A stretch of DNA of 64,000 bases from Paracoccus shanxieyensis (GTDB taxonomy: Bacteria; Pseudomonadota; Alphaproteobacteria; Rhodobacterales; Rhodobacteraceae), in assembly GCF_009711265.1 (NCBI RefSeq), contig NZ_WMII01000004.1, forward strand, positions 124,001 through 188,000, read 5' to 3'. Positions 56,511 through 64,000 of this stretch are shown one piece after another. Under the pieces are notes generated by a model. That model had not been told where the DNA came from. It did not search any database and saw nothing but the letters and a program-made list of their open reading frames with translations. The position numbers and the translations under genes were made by a program. Numbering within the stretch: the first letter of the stretch is position 1; each line of letters begins with the position of its first letter.

Positions 56511-57472
56511 TGCTGATCGTCCCGGAAAAGGAGATCGGGGGTCTGATGACCCCCGACGCCGCCTTTGACGCCATTCAGGCGGTGTTTGCCGCCATGGATG
56601 CCGGGCAGGCCTATAATTTCCCCGTCGTGCGCGAGGCCATCGGTCATCAGGATGCGCTTTACGGCTTCAAGGGCGGCTTCGACGCGGCGGGCCTGACGCT
56701 GGGGCTGAAGGCCGGGGGCTATTGGCCCAACAACGCGACCCGCAACCTGATCAATCACCAGTCCACGGTCTTTCTGTTCGACGCCGATACCGGGCGCGTC
56801 GCGGCGGCGGTCGGGGGCAATCTGCTGACGGCGCTGCGCACGGCGGCGGCCTCGGCCGTGTCGATCAAATATCTGGCGCCGAAAGGGGCCAAGGTGCTGG
56901 GCATGATCGGCGCGGGCCACCAATCGGCCTTCCAGATGCGCGCCGCCGCCCGCGTGCAGAGATTTGAAAAGGTCATCGGCTGGAACCCGCATCCCGAGAT
57001 GCTGACCCGGCTGGCCGATACCGCCGCCGAACTGGGCCTGCCCTTCGAGGCCGTGGAACTGGACCAGCTGGGGACCGAGGCGGATGTCATCATCTCGATC
57101 ACCTCGGCCTTTTCGCCGCTGCTGCTGGACGGACATGTCAAAGGCGACACCCATATCGCCGCCATGGGCACCGATACCAAGGGCAAGCAGGAACTGGACC
57201 CGGCGCTGGTGGCGCGGGCGAAACTTTACACCGACGAAATCGCCCAATCGGTCAGCATCGGCGAATTCCAGCACGCCATCGCCGCCGGTCTGATCGAACA
57301 GGACCAGATCACCCGGCTGGGCGCAGTCATCAACGGCGCCGATCCGGGCCGCGACGGCGCCGGGCTGACGATTTTCGACGGCACGGGCGTCGGCCTTCAG
57401 GATCTGGCCGTCGCGGCCAGGGTCGTGAAGATCGCCCAGGAAAAAGGCATCGCTCTGGAAGTGGAGGTCTAG
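56510..57472 (+). CDS. bhcD: iminosuccinate reductase BhcD
   Basis: A 320-residue member of the ornithine cyclodeaminase/mu-crystallin family. It reduces iminosuccinate to aspartate, closing the cycle. The Rossmann segment is KVLGMIGAGHQSAFQ, with VGGNLLTALRTAAASAVS and ITRLGAVINGADPG matching the family. The start overlaps the bhcC stop (TGATG). A purine permease gene follows after 28 bp. Confidence 0.94.
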   Translation: MLIVPEKEIGGLMTPDAAFDAIQAVFAAMDAGQAYNFPVVREAIGHQDALYGFKGGFDAAGLTLGLKAGGYWPNNATRNLINHQSTVFLFDADTGRVAAAVGGNLLTALRTAAASAVSIKYLAPKGAKVLGMIGAGHQSAFQMRAAARVQRFEKVIGWNPHPEMLTRLADTAAELGLPFEAVELDQLGTEADVIISITSAFSPLLLDGHVKGDTHIAAMGTDTKGKQELDPALVARAKLYTDEIAQSVSIGEFQHAIAAGLIEQDQITRLGAVINGADPGRDGAGLTIFDGTGVGLQDLAVAARVVKIAQEKGIALEVEV

Positions 57473-57500
57473 GGCCATAACCGACAAGGGAGGAGGAACC

Positions 57501-58982
57501 ATGTCACAAATGGAAACCGGCCGGGCATTCGATCCGGTCGAGGAAATACTGCCGGCACCCCGGTTGTTCACGCTGGGCTTTCAGCATGTGCTGGTCATGT
57601 ATGCCGGCGCCATCGCCGTGCCGCTGATCGTCGGCCGCGCCTTGCAGCTGTCGCCGCAGGATGTGGCCTTTCTGATTTCTGCCGACCTGTTCGTCTGCGG
57701 CATCGTCTCGATCATCCAGTCGATGGGCGCGACGCAGTGGTTCGGCATCAAGCTGCCGGTGATGATGGGCGTGACCTTTGCCGCCGTGGGGCCGATGGTG
57801 TCGATCGCCAGCGCCAATCCCGGCAATGAAGGCGCGCGGATGCTGTTTGGCGCCATCATCGCGGCGGGCGTCATCTCGATCTTTCTGGCGCCCTTCGTGG
57901 GCAGGCTGTTGCGGTTCTTCCCCAGCGTGGTGACGGGCACGGTGATCCTTGCCATCGGCATCAGCCTGATGCCCATCGGCATCAACTGGATCTTCGGACT
58001 GCCGGTCGGGCCGACCGCGCCGAAGCTGGTCGATCCGGCGGCGCAGGACTGGCTGAACAGCGCCATCGCCGCAGGTGGCGTGCCCGAGGGCGTGCGGCTG
58101 CTGCCCACCGTGCCGAACCCCGCCTATGCCTCGGGGGCCAATATCCTGATCGGCATCGTCGTGCTGGGCGCGATCCTGCTGCTGTCGCGCTTTGGCCGCG
58201 GGTTTGTCGCCAATATCGCGGTGCTGCTGGGCATCATCGGCGGCGGCATCCTTGCCGCGCTGATGGGCATGATGCATTTCGACGCCGTGGCGGATGCCGC
58301 ATGGTTCGCGCCGATCAAGCCCTTCCATTTCGGAACCCCGATCTTCGATCCGATCATGATCGCCACCATGCTGCTGGTGATGTTCGTGACCATGGTCGAA
58401 TCCACCGGCATGTTCCTTGCGCTGGGGGAAATCTGCGGCCGCCGCGTCACGCCCAGGACGCTGACCGCGGGTCTGCGCGTCGACGGGCTGGGCACGGCCA
58501 TCGGCGGGCTGTTCAACACCTTCCCCTATACCTCGTTCAGCCAGAATGTCGGGCTGGTCGGCGTCACGGGCATCCGCTCGCGCTTCGTCTGCGTGGCGGG
58601 GGGCGCGATCATGATCGTGCTGGGACTGATCCCGAAAATGGGCGCGCTGGTGGAATCGCTGCCCACGACCGTGCTGGGCGGCGCGGGGCTGGTGATGTTC
58701 GGCATGGTCGCGGCTACCGGCATCCGCATCCTCTCCAAGGTCGATTTCGCGGGCAACCGGCACAATCTGTTCGTCGTCGCGATCTCGCTGGGCTTTGCCA
58801 TGATCCCGATGATCGCGCCGGACTTCAACCAGTGGATGCCCCACGCCATCCATCCGCTGATCCATTCGGGCATCCTGCTGGCCACGCTGTCGGCGGTGCT
58901 GCTGAACTGGTTCTTCAACGGCGCAGCCCCCGTCAGCGAGGATGAGATCCGCGCCGCAGGCCATGCCGCCGAAGCGCATTAA
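57501..58982 (+). CDS. NCS2 family purine/urate permease
   Basis: A 493-residue nucleobase:cation symporter-2 with about 12-14 helices. The family signature region FPYTSFSQNVGLVGVTGIRSR and the motif MVESTGMFLALGEICGR are present. GFQHVLVMYAGAIAVP is the usual N-terminal segment. In NCS2, this type of sequence is mostly assigned to xanthine or urate import. It begins 28 bp after bhcD with a strong RBS (GGAGGAGG), and catabolic purine genes follow. Confidence 0.92.
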   Translation: MSQMETGRAFDPVEEILPAPRLFTLGFQHVLVMYAGAIAVPLIVGRALQLSPQDVAFLISADLFVCGIVSIIQSMGATQWFGIKLPVMMGVTFAAVGPMVSIASANPGNEGARMLFGAIIAAGVISIFLAPFVGRLLRFFPSVVTGTVILAIGISLMPIGINWIFGLPVGPTAPKLVDPAAQDWLNSAIAAGGVPEGVRLLPTVPNPAYASGANILIGIVVLGAILLLSRFGRGFVANIAVLLGIIGGGILAALMGMMHFDAVADAAWFAPIKPFHFGTPIFDPIMIATMLLVMFVTMVESTGMFLALGEICGRRVTPRTLTAGLRVDGLGTAIGGLFNTFPYTSFSQNVGLVGVTGIRSRFVCVAGGAIMIVLGLIPKMGALVESLPTTVLGGAGLVMFGMVAATGIRILSKVDFAGNRHNLFVVAISLGFAMIPMIAPDFNQWMPHAIHPLIHSGILLATLSAVLLNWFFNGAAPVSEDEIRAAGHAAEAH

Positions 58983-58991
58983 GGAGCGGCG

Positions 58992-60329
58992 ATGAAAACC
59001 CTGATCCGCAAAGCCGATGTGGTCGTGACCATGGACGCCGCAAGACGCGAGATCAAAGGCGCGGACGTGCTGATCGATGGCGGGGAAATCCTCGCCATCG
59101 GCCATGACCTGCCCTCTGACGGCGCCGAGATCGTCCATGCGGCGGGCTGCGTGGTGACGCCCGGCCTGATCAACACCCATCACCATCTGTTCCAGACCCT
59201 GACCCGCGCCGTGCCCGCAGCACAAGACGCCGCGCTGTTCGGCTGGCTGCGCACGCTCTATCCGATCTGGGGCCGCATGGGCCCGGACGATATCCGGCTG
59301 TCGGCGCAGATCGGGCTGGCCGAACTGGCGCTGTCGGGCTGCACCTGCTCGTCGGACCATCTGTATCTCTTCCCGAACGGCGCGCGGCTGGATGACAGCA
59401 TCGAAGCCGCAAGCGACATCGGCATCCGCTTTCATGCCACGCGCGGGGCGATGTCGATCGGCGAAAGCATGGGCGGCCTGCCGCCCGATGCGCTGGTCCA
59501 GCCCGAGGCCGCGATCCTCAAGGACAGCGAACGTCTGATCGCCGCCTTCCATGACCCGAAGCCCGGCGCGATGCTGCAGGTCGCGCTGGCCCCCTGCTCG
59601 CCCTTCTCGGTCAGCCGCGAGCTGATGCGCGACGCGGCCATTCTGGCGCGCGAAAAGGGCGTGCGCCTGCATACGCATCTGGCCGAAAACGACGAGGACA
59701 TCGCCTATTCTCTGGCGAATTTCGGCATGCTGCCCGGCGATTACGCCGAAAGCCTTGGCTGGACCGGCGATGATGTCTGGCACGCGCATTGCGTCAAACT
59801 CTCCGACAGCGAAATCGACCTGTTCGCCCGCACCGGCACGGGGGTCGCGCATTGCCCCTGCTCGAATGCCCGGCTTGCCTCGGGGATCGCGCCGGTCAGG
59901 GCCATGCGCGATGCAGGCGTGCCGGTCGGCCTTGGTGTCGATGGCTCGGCCAGCAATGACTGCTCGCATCTGGGCCTCGAGGCGCGGCAGGCCATGCTCA
60001 TGGCACGGCTGAAGAACGGCCCCGCCGCCATGGGCGCGCGCGAGGCGCTGGAAATCGCCACCCTCGGCGGCGCCCGCCTCCTGGGCCGCAGCGATCTGGG
60101 CGCGCTCGAACCCGGCAAACGCGCCGACCTCGTGCTGTGGGACGTGACCGAACTTGCGGCGGCAGGCGAATGGGATCCCGTCGCGGCCCTTGTCTTCTGC
60201 GCGCCGATGCGGCCCAGATCCGTTTATGTCGAGGGCCGCGCCGTGGTCCGCGACCACCAGCTTCTGACCGCCGACCCGCGCCGCCTGAACGAACAGGCAC
60301 GCAGGGCCACCGCCCGACTTGCGACCTGA
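58992..60329 (+). CDS. 8-oxoguanine deaminase-type amidohydrolase
   Basis: A 445-residue metal-dependent hydrolase. The HxH-type motif lies at residues 63-65 (NTHHHLFQTLTR), with THLAEN, HAHCVK and GVDGSASND supplying the other metal ligands. The FQTLTRAVP and cysteine-rich GLAELALSGCTCSSDHLY segments point to the 8-oxoguanine deaminase group. The product would be urate, fitting the urate-degrading genes next to it. A guanine or other aminohydrolase role cannot be excluded. Confidence 0.85.
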   Translation: MKTLIRKADVVVTMDAARREIKGADVLIDGGEILAIGHDLPSDGAEIVHAAGCVVTPGLINTHHHLFQTLTRAVPAAQDAALFGWLRTLYPIWGRMGPDDIRLSAQIGLAELALSGCTCSSDHLYLFPNGARLDDSIEAASDIGIRFHATRGAMSIGESMGGLPPDALVQPEAAILKDSERLIAAFHDPKPGAMLQVALAPCSPFSVSRELMRDAAILAREKGVRLHTHLAENDEDIAYSLANFGMLPGDYAESLGWTGDDVWHAHCVKLSDSEIDLFARTGTGVAHCPCSNARLASGIAPVRAMRDAGVPVGLGVDGSASNDCSHLGLEARQAMLMARLKNGPAAMGAREALEIATLGGARLLGRSDLGALEPGKRADLVLWDVTELAAAGEWDPVAALVFCAPMRPRSVYVEGRAVVRDHQLLTADPRRLNEQARRATARLAT

Positions 60330-60339
60330 AAGGATCCCC

Positions 60340-60690
60340 ATGACCGGCTATCTGACAACCCATGTCCTCGACACCGCCAATGGCGCCCCGGCGCAAGGCA
60401 TGAAGATCGACCTCTATCGCCTCGACCCGGACCGCCGCCTGATTGCGCAGACCACCACCAACCATGACGGGCGCACCGACAGCCATATCCTGCCCGCAGA
60501 CCAGTTCCAGCCTGGCGAATACGAACTGGTGTTCCATGTCGGCGACTGGCTGGACGCGCAGGGCCATCAGGCCGGCAAGCCGCGCTTTCTGGACACCATT
60601 CCCCTGCGCTTCGGCATGTCGGAACAGGACCATTACCACGTCCCGCTGCTGATCTCGCCCTATGGCTATTCGACCTATCGCGGCAGCTGA
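60340..60690 (+). CDS. uraH: 5-hydroxyisourate hydrolase
   Basis: A 116-residue transthyretin-like enzyme, the second step of urate breakdown. THVLDTANGAPAQGM opens the fold and the C-terminus is YGYSTYRGS, the YRGS-type ending diagnostic for HIU hydrolase. AAAGGA precedes ATG 60340. It is 10 bp after the deaminase gene. Confidence 0.95.
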   Translation: MTGYLTTHVLDTANGAPAQGMKIDLYRLDPDRRLIAQTTTNHDGRTDSHILPADQFQPGEYELVFHVGDWLDAQGHQAGKPRFLDTIPLRFGMSEQDHYHVPLLISPYGYSTYRGS

Positions 60691-60692
60691 TT

Positions 60693-60712
60693 TCTCTGTT
60701 CCGAAAATACTC
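60693..60712 (+). repeat. intergenic motif copy 2 (TCTGTTCCnnAAATACTC)
   Basis: TCTCTGTTCCGAAAATACTC starts 3 bp after the uraH stop and matches the copy at 29114-29133 in 18 of 20 positions. Here it is followed by CGGGGG and then by the terminator hairpins. Confidence 0.5.
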
Positions 60713-60722
60713 CGGGGGTGAA

Positions 60723-60763
60723 GGCCCCCAAAAAGGGGGCCGAGGGGGCAGCGCCCCCTTTTT
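60723..60763 (+). terminator. double hairpin terminator after uraH
   Basis: GGCCCCC-AAAAA-GGGGGCC (60723-60741) is followed by GGGGGC-AGC-GCCCCC (60744-60758) and five T. The second hairpin with its T run is a classical rho-independent terminator. Confidence 0.88.
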
Positions 60764-60788
60764 GCCGTTTCAACCGCCAGCCTGCCCG

Positions 60789-60810
60789 AAAGATTTTCAA
60801 CCAAATCTTT
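60789..60810. promoter_or_regulatory. AT-rich perfect dyad upstream of puuD
   Basis: AAAGATTT, six bases (TCAACC), AAATCTTT: a perfect 8-bp inverted repeat about 80 bp before the puuD ATG. Its core GATTTTCAACCA resembles 32909-32926 after the purF terminator. It could be an operator for puuD or a dispersed element linked to gene ends. Confidence 0.5.
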
Positions 60811-60890
60811 AGACAGCCACGGCACTCCTCCGGATTTTCGCAAATGGCGGCAATGCGCTAGGATCGGGCCAGCAAGACAGGGAGCATTTG

Positions 60891-62138
60891 ATGTCCGATT
60901 TCGCCGTGATCTGGGACTGGCTGGCCTTCGCGATCCGCTGGACGCATGTCGTCACCGCGATCGCATGGATCGGGTCGTCCTTCTATTTCGTCGCCCTAGA
61001 TCTGGGCCTGCAAAAAGCCCCGCATCTGCCCAAGGGCGCGCATGGCGAGGAATGGCAGGTCCATGGCGGCGGCTTCTACCACATCCAGAAATACCTCGTC
61101 GCGCCCGAGCGGATGCCCGAACACCTGACCTGGTTCAAATGGGAAAGCTATGCCACCTGGCTTTCGGGGGCGGCGCTGCTGATGGTGACCTATTGGGTCG
61201 GCTCGGAACTGTTCCTGATCGACCCCGCCAAGATGGCGCTTGCGCCCTGGCAGGCCATCCTGATTTCGGCCGGGTCGCTGTCGATCGGCTGGCTGGTCTA
61301 TGACACGCTGTGCAAATCGCGGCTGGGCGAAACGCCGACGCTGCTGATGCTGCTGCTGTTCGTCCTGCTTCTGGTGATGGGCTACAGCTATAATCAGGTC
61401 TTCACCGGCCGGGCCACCATGCTGCATCTGGGCGCTTTTACCGCGACGATCATGACGGCGAACGTCTTTCTGATCATCATGCCGAACCAGCGCATCGTCG
61501 TCGCCGATCTGAAGGCGGGCCGCGCGCCCGATCCGAAATATGGCAAGATCGCCAAGCTACGCTCGACCCATAACAACTACCTGACGCTGCCCGTCGTCTT
61601 TCTGATGCTGTCGAACCATTACCCGCTGGCCTTCGCCTCGGAACTGAACTGGGTCATCGCCGGGCTGATCTTCCTGATGGGCGTGACCATCCGGCATTTC
61701 TTCAACACCATGCATGCCCGCAAGGGCTATCAGTGGTGGACCTGGGCGGTCACGGCGATCCTTTTCATCATCGTGATGTGGCTCTCGACCGCGCCGATGT
61801 TTCGCGAAACCGTCGAACAGTCCGAGGCCCGTCCCCTGACCGCCACCCAGACCGCCATGATCGAGGCTCGCGGATGGGAGCCCGCCTTCAACGCCGTCAT
61901 GGGCCGCTGCAGCATGTGCCACGCGCGCGAGCCCAGCTATGAAGGCATCCACACCGCGCCCAAGGGCGTGCTCCTGGAAACCCCCGACGACATCACCCGT
62001 GCCGCGCGCGAGATCTATATTCAGGCGGGCGTCACCAATGCCATGCCGCCGGCCAATGTCAGCTTCATGGAGCGTGCCGAACGGCAGGCGATCATGGACT
62101 GGTATCGCAGCTTGCCCAAGACCTTCGCCTTCAACTAA
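60891..62138 (+). CDS. puuD: urate hydroxylase PuuD
   Basis: A 415-residue integral membrane urate oxidase with about eight helices (WTHVVTAIAWIGSSFYF onward) and a C-terminal cytochrome c domain. The haem motif is CSMCH at residues 340-344, with the distal Met in AMPPANVSFM. It oxidises urate to 5-hydroxyisourate and passes electrons to the respiratory chain. GGGAGC lies 7 bp before ATG 60891; an in-frame TTG is just upstream. uraH provides the next step. Confidence 0.95.
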   Translation: MSDFAVIWDWLAFAIRWTHVVTAIAWIGSSFYFVALDLGLQKAPHLPKGAHGEEWQVHGGGFYHIQKYLVAPERMPEHLTWFKWESYATWLSGAALLMVTYWVGSELFLIDPAKMALAPWQAILISAGSLSIGWLVYDTLCKSRLGETPTLLMLLLFVLLLVMGYSYNQVFTGRATMLHLGAFTATIMTANVFLIIMPNQRIVVADLKAGRAPDPKYGKIAKLRSTHNNYLTLPVVFLMLSNHYPLAFASELNWVIAGLIFLMGVTIRHFFNTMHARKGYQWWTWAVTAILFIIVMWLSTAPMFRETVEQSEARPLTATQTAMIEARGWEPAFNAVMGRCSMCHAREPSYEGIHTAPKGVLLETPDDITRAAREIYIQAGVTNAMPPANVSFMERAERQAIMDWYRSLPKTFAFN

Positions 62139-62203
62139 GACGGCAAAAGCCCTGTGGCCCGCGCCGCCCCACGGGGCGGCTTTCTGCTGTCATGGGGGGA
62201 CCG

Positions 62204-62836
62204 ATGCCCGATCTTGCGAACCTTCTGGGCTTTGCCGCCATCGCGCTTGGCATGGTGCTGACGCCGGGGCCGAACATGATCTATCTGATCTCGCGGTCGA
62301 TCTGTCAGGGACCGGGGGCGGGGCTGATCTCGCTGGGCGGGGTGGCGCTGGGGTTCGTGGTCTATCTGCTCTGCGCGGCGCTGGGGATCACGGCCATCGT
62401 CATGGCCGTGCCCTATGCCTATGACGCGCTGCGCATCGCCGGGGCGGGCTATCTCTTATGGCTGGCATGGCAGGCGGTGCGCCCCAATGGCCGGGCGGCC
62501 TTTCAGCCGCGCACCCTGCCCCATGATCCGGCGCGCAAGCTGTTTCTGATGGGGCTGCTGACCAGCCTGCTGAACCCCAAGATCGCCGTGCTGTATCTGT
62601 CGCTGCTGCCGCAATTCATCCGCCCCGAACAAGGCCATGTGCTGGGCCAATCGCTGGCGCTTGGCTTTACCCAGATCGCCATCAGCGTCACCGTCAATGC
62701 GATGATCGCGCTGACCGCAGGATCGGTCGCGGCCTTCCTGTCGCGCCGCCCGGTCTGGGCCTTGGCGCAGCGCTGGCTGATGGGCAGCGTGCTGGCGGGC
62801 CTTGCGCTGAAGATGCTGACCGAGGCCCGCCGCTGA
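62204..62836 (+). CDS. LysE/RhtB family exporter
   Basis: A 210-residue protein with five or six helices and the family signature ALGMVLTPGPNMIYLISRSICQGPGAGL near the N-terminus, plus GLLTSLLNPKIAVLYLSLLPQF. ATG 62204 follows GGGGGA; ATG 62192 is possible. It lies 65 bp after puuD on the same strand and is convergent with the LysR gene. The substrate may be an amino acid; a link to purine use is inferred only from position. Confidence 0.9.
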   Translation: MPDLANLLGFAAIALGMVLTPGPNMIYLISRSICQGPGAGLISLGGVALGFVVYLLCAALGITAIVMAVPYAYDALRIAGAGYLLWLAWQAVRPNGRAAFQPRTLPHDPARKLFLMGLLTSLLNPKIAVLYLSLLPQFIRPEQGHVLGQSLALGFTQIAISVTVNAMIALTAGSVAAFLSRRPVWALAQRWLMGSVLAGLALKMLTEARR

Positions 62837-62845
62837 TCCAAGGCG

Positions 62846-63742
62846 TCAGTCGAACTGCCCCCGCGTCTCGCGCGCGATATAGTCGGCAAACAGCCGCACC
62901 TTCGGATCCTGCAACCGCCGATGCGGCGTCAGCACACCGAATTGCGCGGGCATGGGCAACGTGTCGGGCAGGATCTGCACCAGCCGCCCCGAGATCAGAT
63001 GCTCGGCCACCTCATATTTCGGGCGGTTGGCGATGCCGCAGCCATCCAGCGCCCAGTCGGTCAGGACATCGCCGTCATCGGCGTCGAAATGCCCGTTCAC
63101 CAGCATCTTCTGCGGGCCTTCCGGGGTCTGCAGCACCCAATAGAATTCCGGGCTGCGCGGATAGCGCAGCAGCAGGCAGTTATGGGCCAGCAATTCATCC
63201 GGGGTCTGCGGCGTGCCGTGCTTGGCCAGATATTCCGGCGTTGCCACCAGGATCCGCTTGCATTCCGCGATACGACGCCATTTCAACGCGCTGTCCTGCG
63301 GCTCGCCCAGAAAGAACGACAGGTCGATCCCGTCGGCGATGATGTCCACATTGCGATCCGACAGGCGCAGGCGGATTTCCACGCCGGGATATTCCGCACA
63401 GAACCTCGGCACCAAAGGCGCGATCAGCCGCCGACCCAGCCCCAAGGGGGCCGTCACCCGCAACGCGCCATGCGGCATCCCCGAAAAGCCCGACACCACC
63501 GCCTCGGCCTCGTCCAGCGTTTCGATCACCCGGCGCGCGCTGTCGTAAAACGCCCGCCCCACCTCGGTCGGCACCAGCTTGCGAGTCGTGCGATTCAACA
63601 GCCGCACCCCGAAGCGGGTCTCCAGATCCTTGATGCGATTTGAGGCAACTGCCGGAGACATACGCAAATCGCGCCCTCCGGCCGTGATCGACCCAAGCTC
63701 GACGACGCGCACGAAAACACGAAGACTTTCAAGATATGCCAC
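62846..63742 (-). CDS. LysR family transcriptional regulator
   Basis: A 298-residue LysR regulator. The HTH is at residues 5-65 (LRVFVRVVELGSITAGGRDLRMSPAVASNRIKDLE) and the effector domain covers the rest. The start is a GTG at 63742. It is divergent from xdhA across a 116-bp gap, which suggests that it controls the xdh operon and perhaps responds to a purine. It is convergent with the LysE-type gene. Confidence 0.9.
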   Translation of the reverse strand: MAYLESLRVFVRVVELGSITAGGRDLRMSPAVASNRIKDLETRFGVRLLNRTTRKLVPTEVGRAFYDSARRVIETLDEAEAVVSGFSGMPHGALRVTAPLGLGRRLIAPLVPRFCAEYPGVEIRLRLSDRNVDIIADGIDLSFFLGEPQDSALKWRRIAECKRILVATPEYLAKHGTPQTPDELLAHNCLLLRYPRSPEFYWVLQTPEGPQKMLVNGHFDADDGDVLTDWALDGCGIANRPKYEVAEHLISGRLVQILPDTLPMPAQFGVLTPHRRLQDPKVRLFADYIARETRGQFD

Positions 63743-63858
63743 GGCTCAAACCCGCTTCTTTCAAGGAATGGCTGAAAGTCTTATGCTCAATCACAGGATT
63801 CCGCAAAGCCGAATTCACGTCTAGGCTTTCCCCATACCCAGCAAGTGCGAGGAACTGA

Positions 63859-64000
63859 TGGGCGGTACGATACGCTTTCTGTTGAATGACACCGAAATCA
63901 GCCTGACCGAAGCGGGATCGCGCGACACGCTGCTGGATTTCCTGCGCCTGAACCGTCGCCTGACCGGCACCAAGGAGGGCTGCGCCGAGGGCGATTGCGG
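63859..64000 (+). CDS. xdhA: xanthine dehydrogenase small subunit XdhA (5' part)
   Basis: The first 47 residues are visible before the window ends. MGGTIRFLLNDTEISL begins the plant-type 2Fe-2S domain, and LTGTKEGCAEGDCG carries the first cluster cysteines in the xanthine dehydrogenase form. GAGGA precedes the ATG. The enzyme converts hypoxanthine and xanthine to urate, feeding PuuD and UraH upstream. Confidence 0.92.

Noticed and set aside
57504-60341. Open frame of about 945 codons on the minus strand
   Set aside because: It is antisense to the permease and the deaminase genes and has the same biased composition.

Overview
The window is a GC-rich, densely packed stretch of an alphaproteobacterial chromosome, most likely Paracoccus or a close Rhodobacteraceae relative. 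The pointers are the complete bhcRABCD cluster of the beta-hydroxyaspartate cycle, the SUF operon with an embedded YbjQ protein and YIP1-type membrane proteins, a class II DAHP synthase, the rsmI-yraN-gshB block divergent from an LpoA-like lipoprotein, and a possible CtrA box in front of comM. Many neighbouring genes overlap by ATGA or TGATG, so most of the window reads as short, translationally coupled operons.

Layout. 0-0.8 kb: end of a flavoprotein gene, an intact tRNA-Arg(CCG) and a truncated second tRNA-Arg copy. 0.8-9.3 kb (minus strand): coaBC, a NifS-type cysteine desulfurase, sufB, ybjQ-like, sufC, sufD, two small membrane proteins and sufS. 9.5-24 kb: comM, gshB/yraN/rsmI, LpoA-like, glnD, murJ, a rhomboid-fold protein without its catalytic residues, trpS, a homocysteine methyltransferase, a radical SAM protein and an HNH endonuclease. 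24-38 kb: a small SMR exporter, a frameshifted VOC gene, esterase/AlkA/GntR, a 25-bp tandem repeat array, a HAD nucleotidase, a UbiH-like monooxygenase, radA, cvpA, purF, a soluble PhoR-like kinase, gamma carbonic anhydrase, gmk, a PAS protein and aroG. 37.8-44.7 kb: a Liv-type amino acid ABC transporter, then purN and purM.

44.8-51.9 kb is an accessory island and the least explained part of the window. It encodes a subtilisin-like protease, a 71-residue protein, a PAP2/haloperoxidase-type enzyme with an N-terminal (Asn-Ala-His)5 repeat, a SARP/TPR-type regulator, a pentapeptide-repeat protein and a caspase-like (DUF6345-type) protein whose expected Cys is Ser. It looks like a regulated multi-protein module of unknown function and is the main candidate for an undescribed system.

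52.1-64 kb is a metabolic block: bhcR divergent from bhcABCD, followed after 28 bp by an NCS2 purine/urate permease, 8-oxoguanine deaminase, 5-hydroxyisourate hydrolase, urate hydroxylase PuuD, a LysE-type exporter, a LysR regulator and the start of xdhA. Purine breakdown through urate and allantoin can end in glyoxylate, and the bhc genes assimilate glyoxylate, so the two gene sets may form one carbon-and-nitrogen salvage route.
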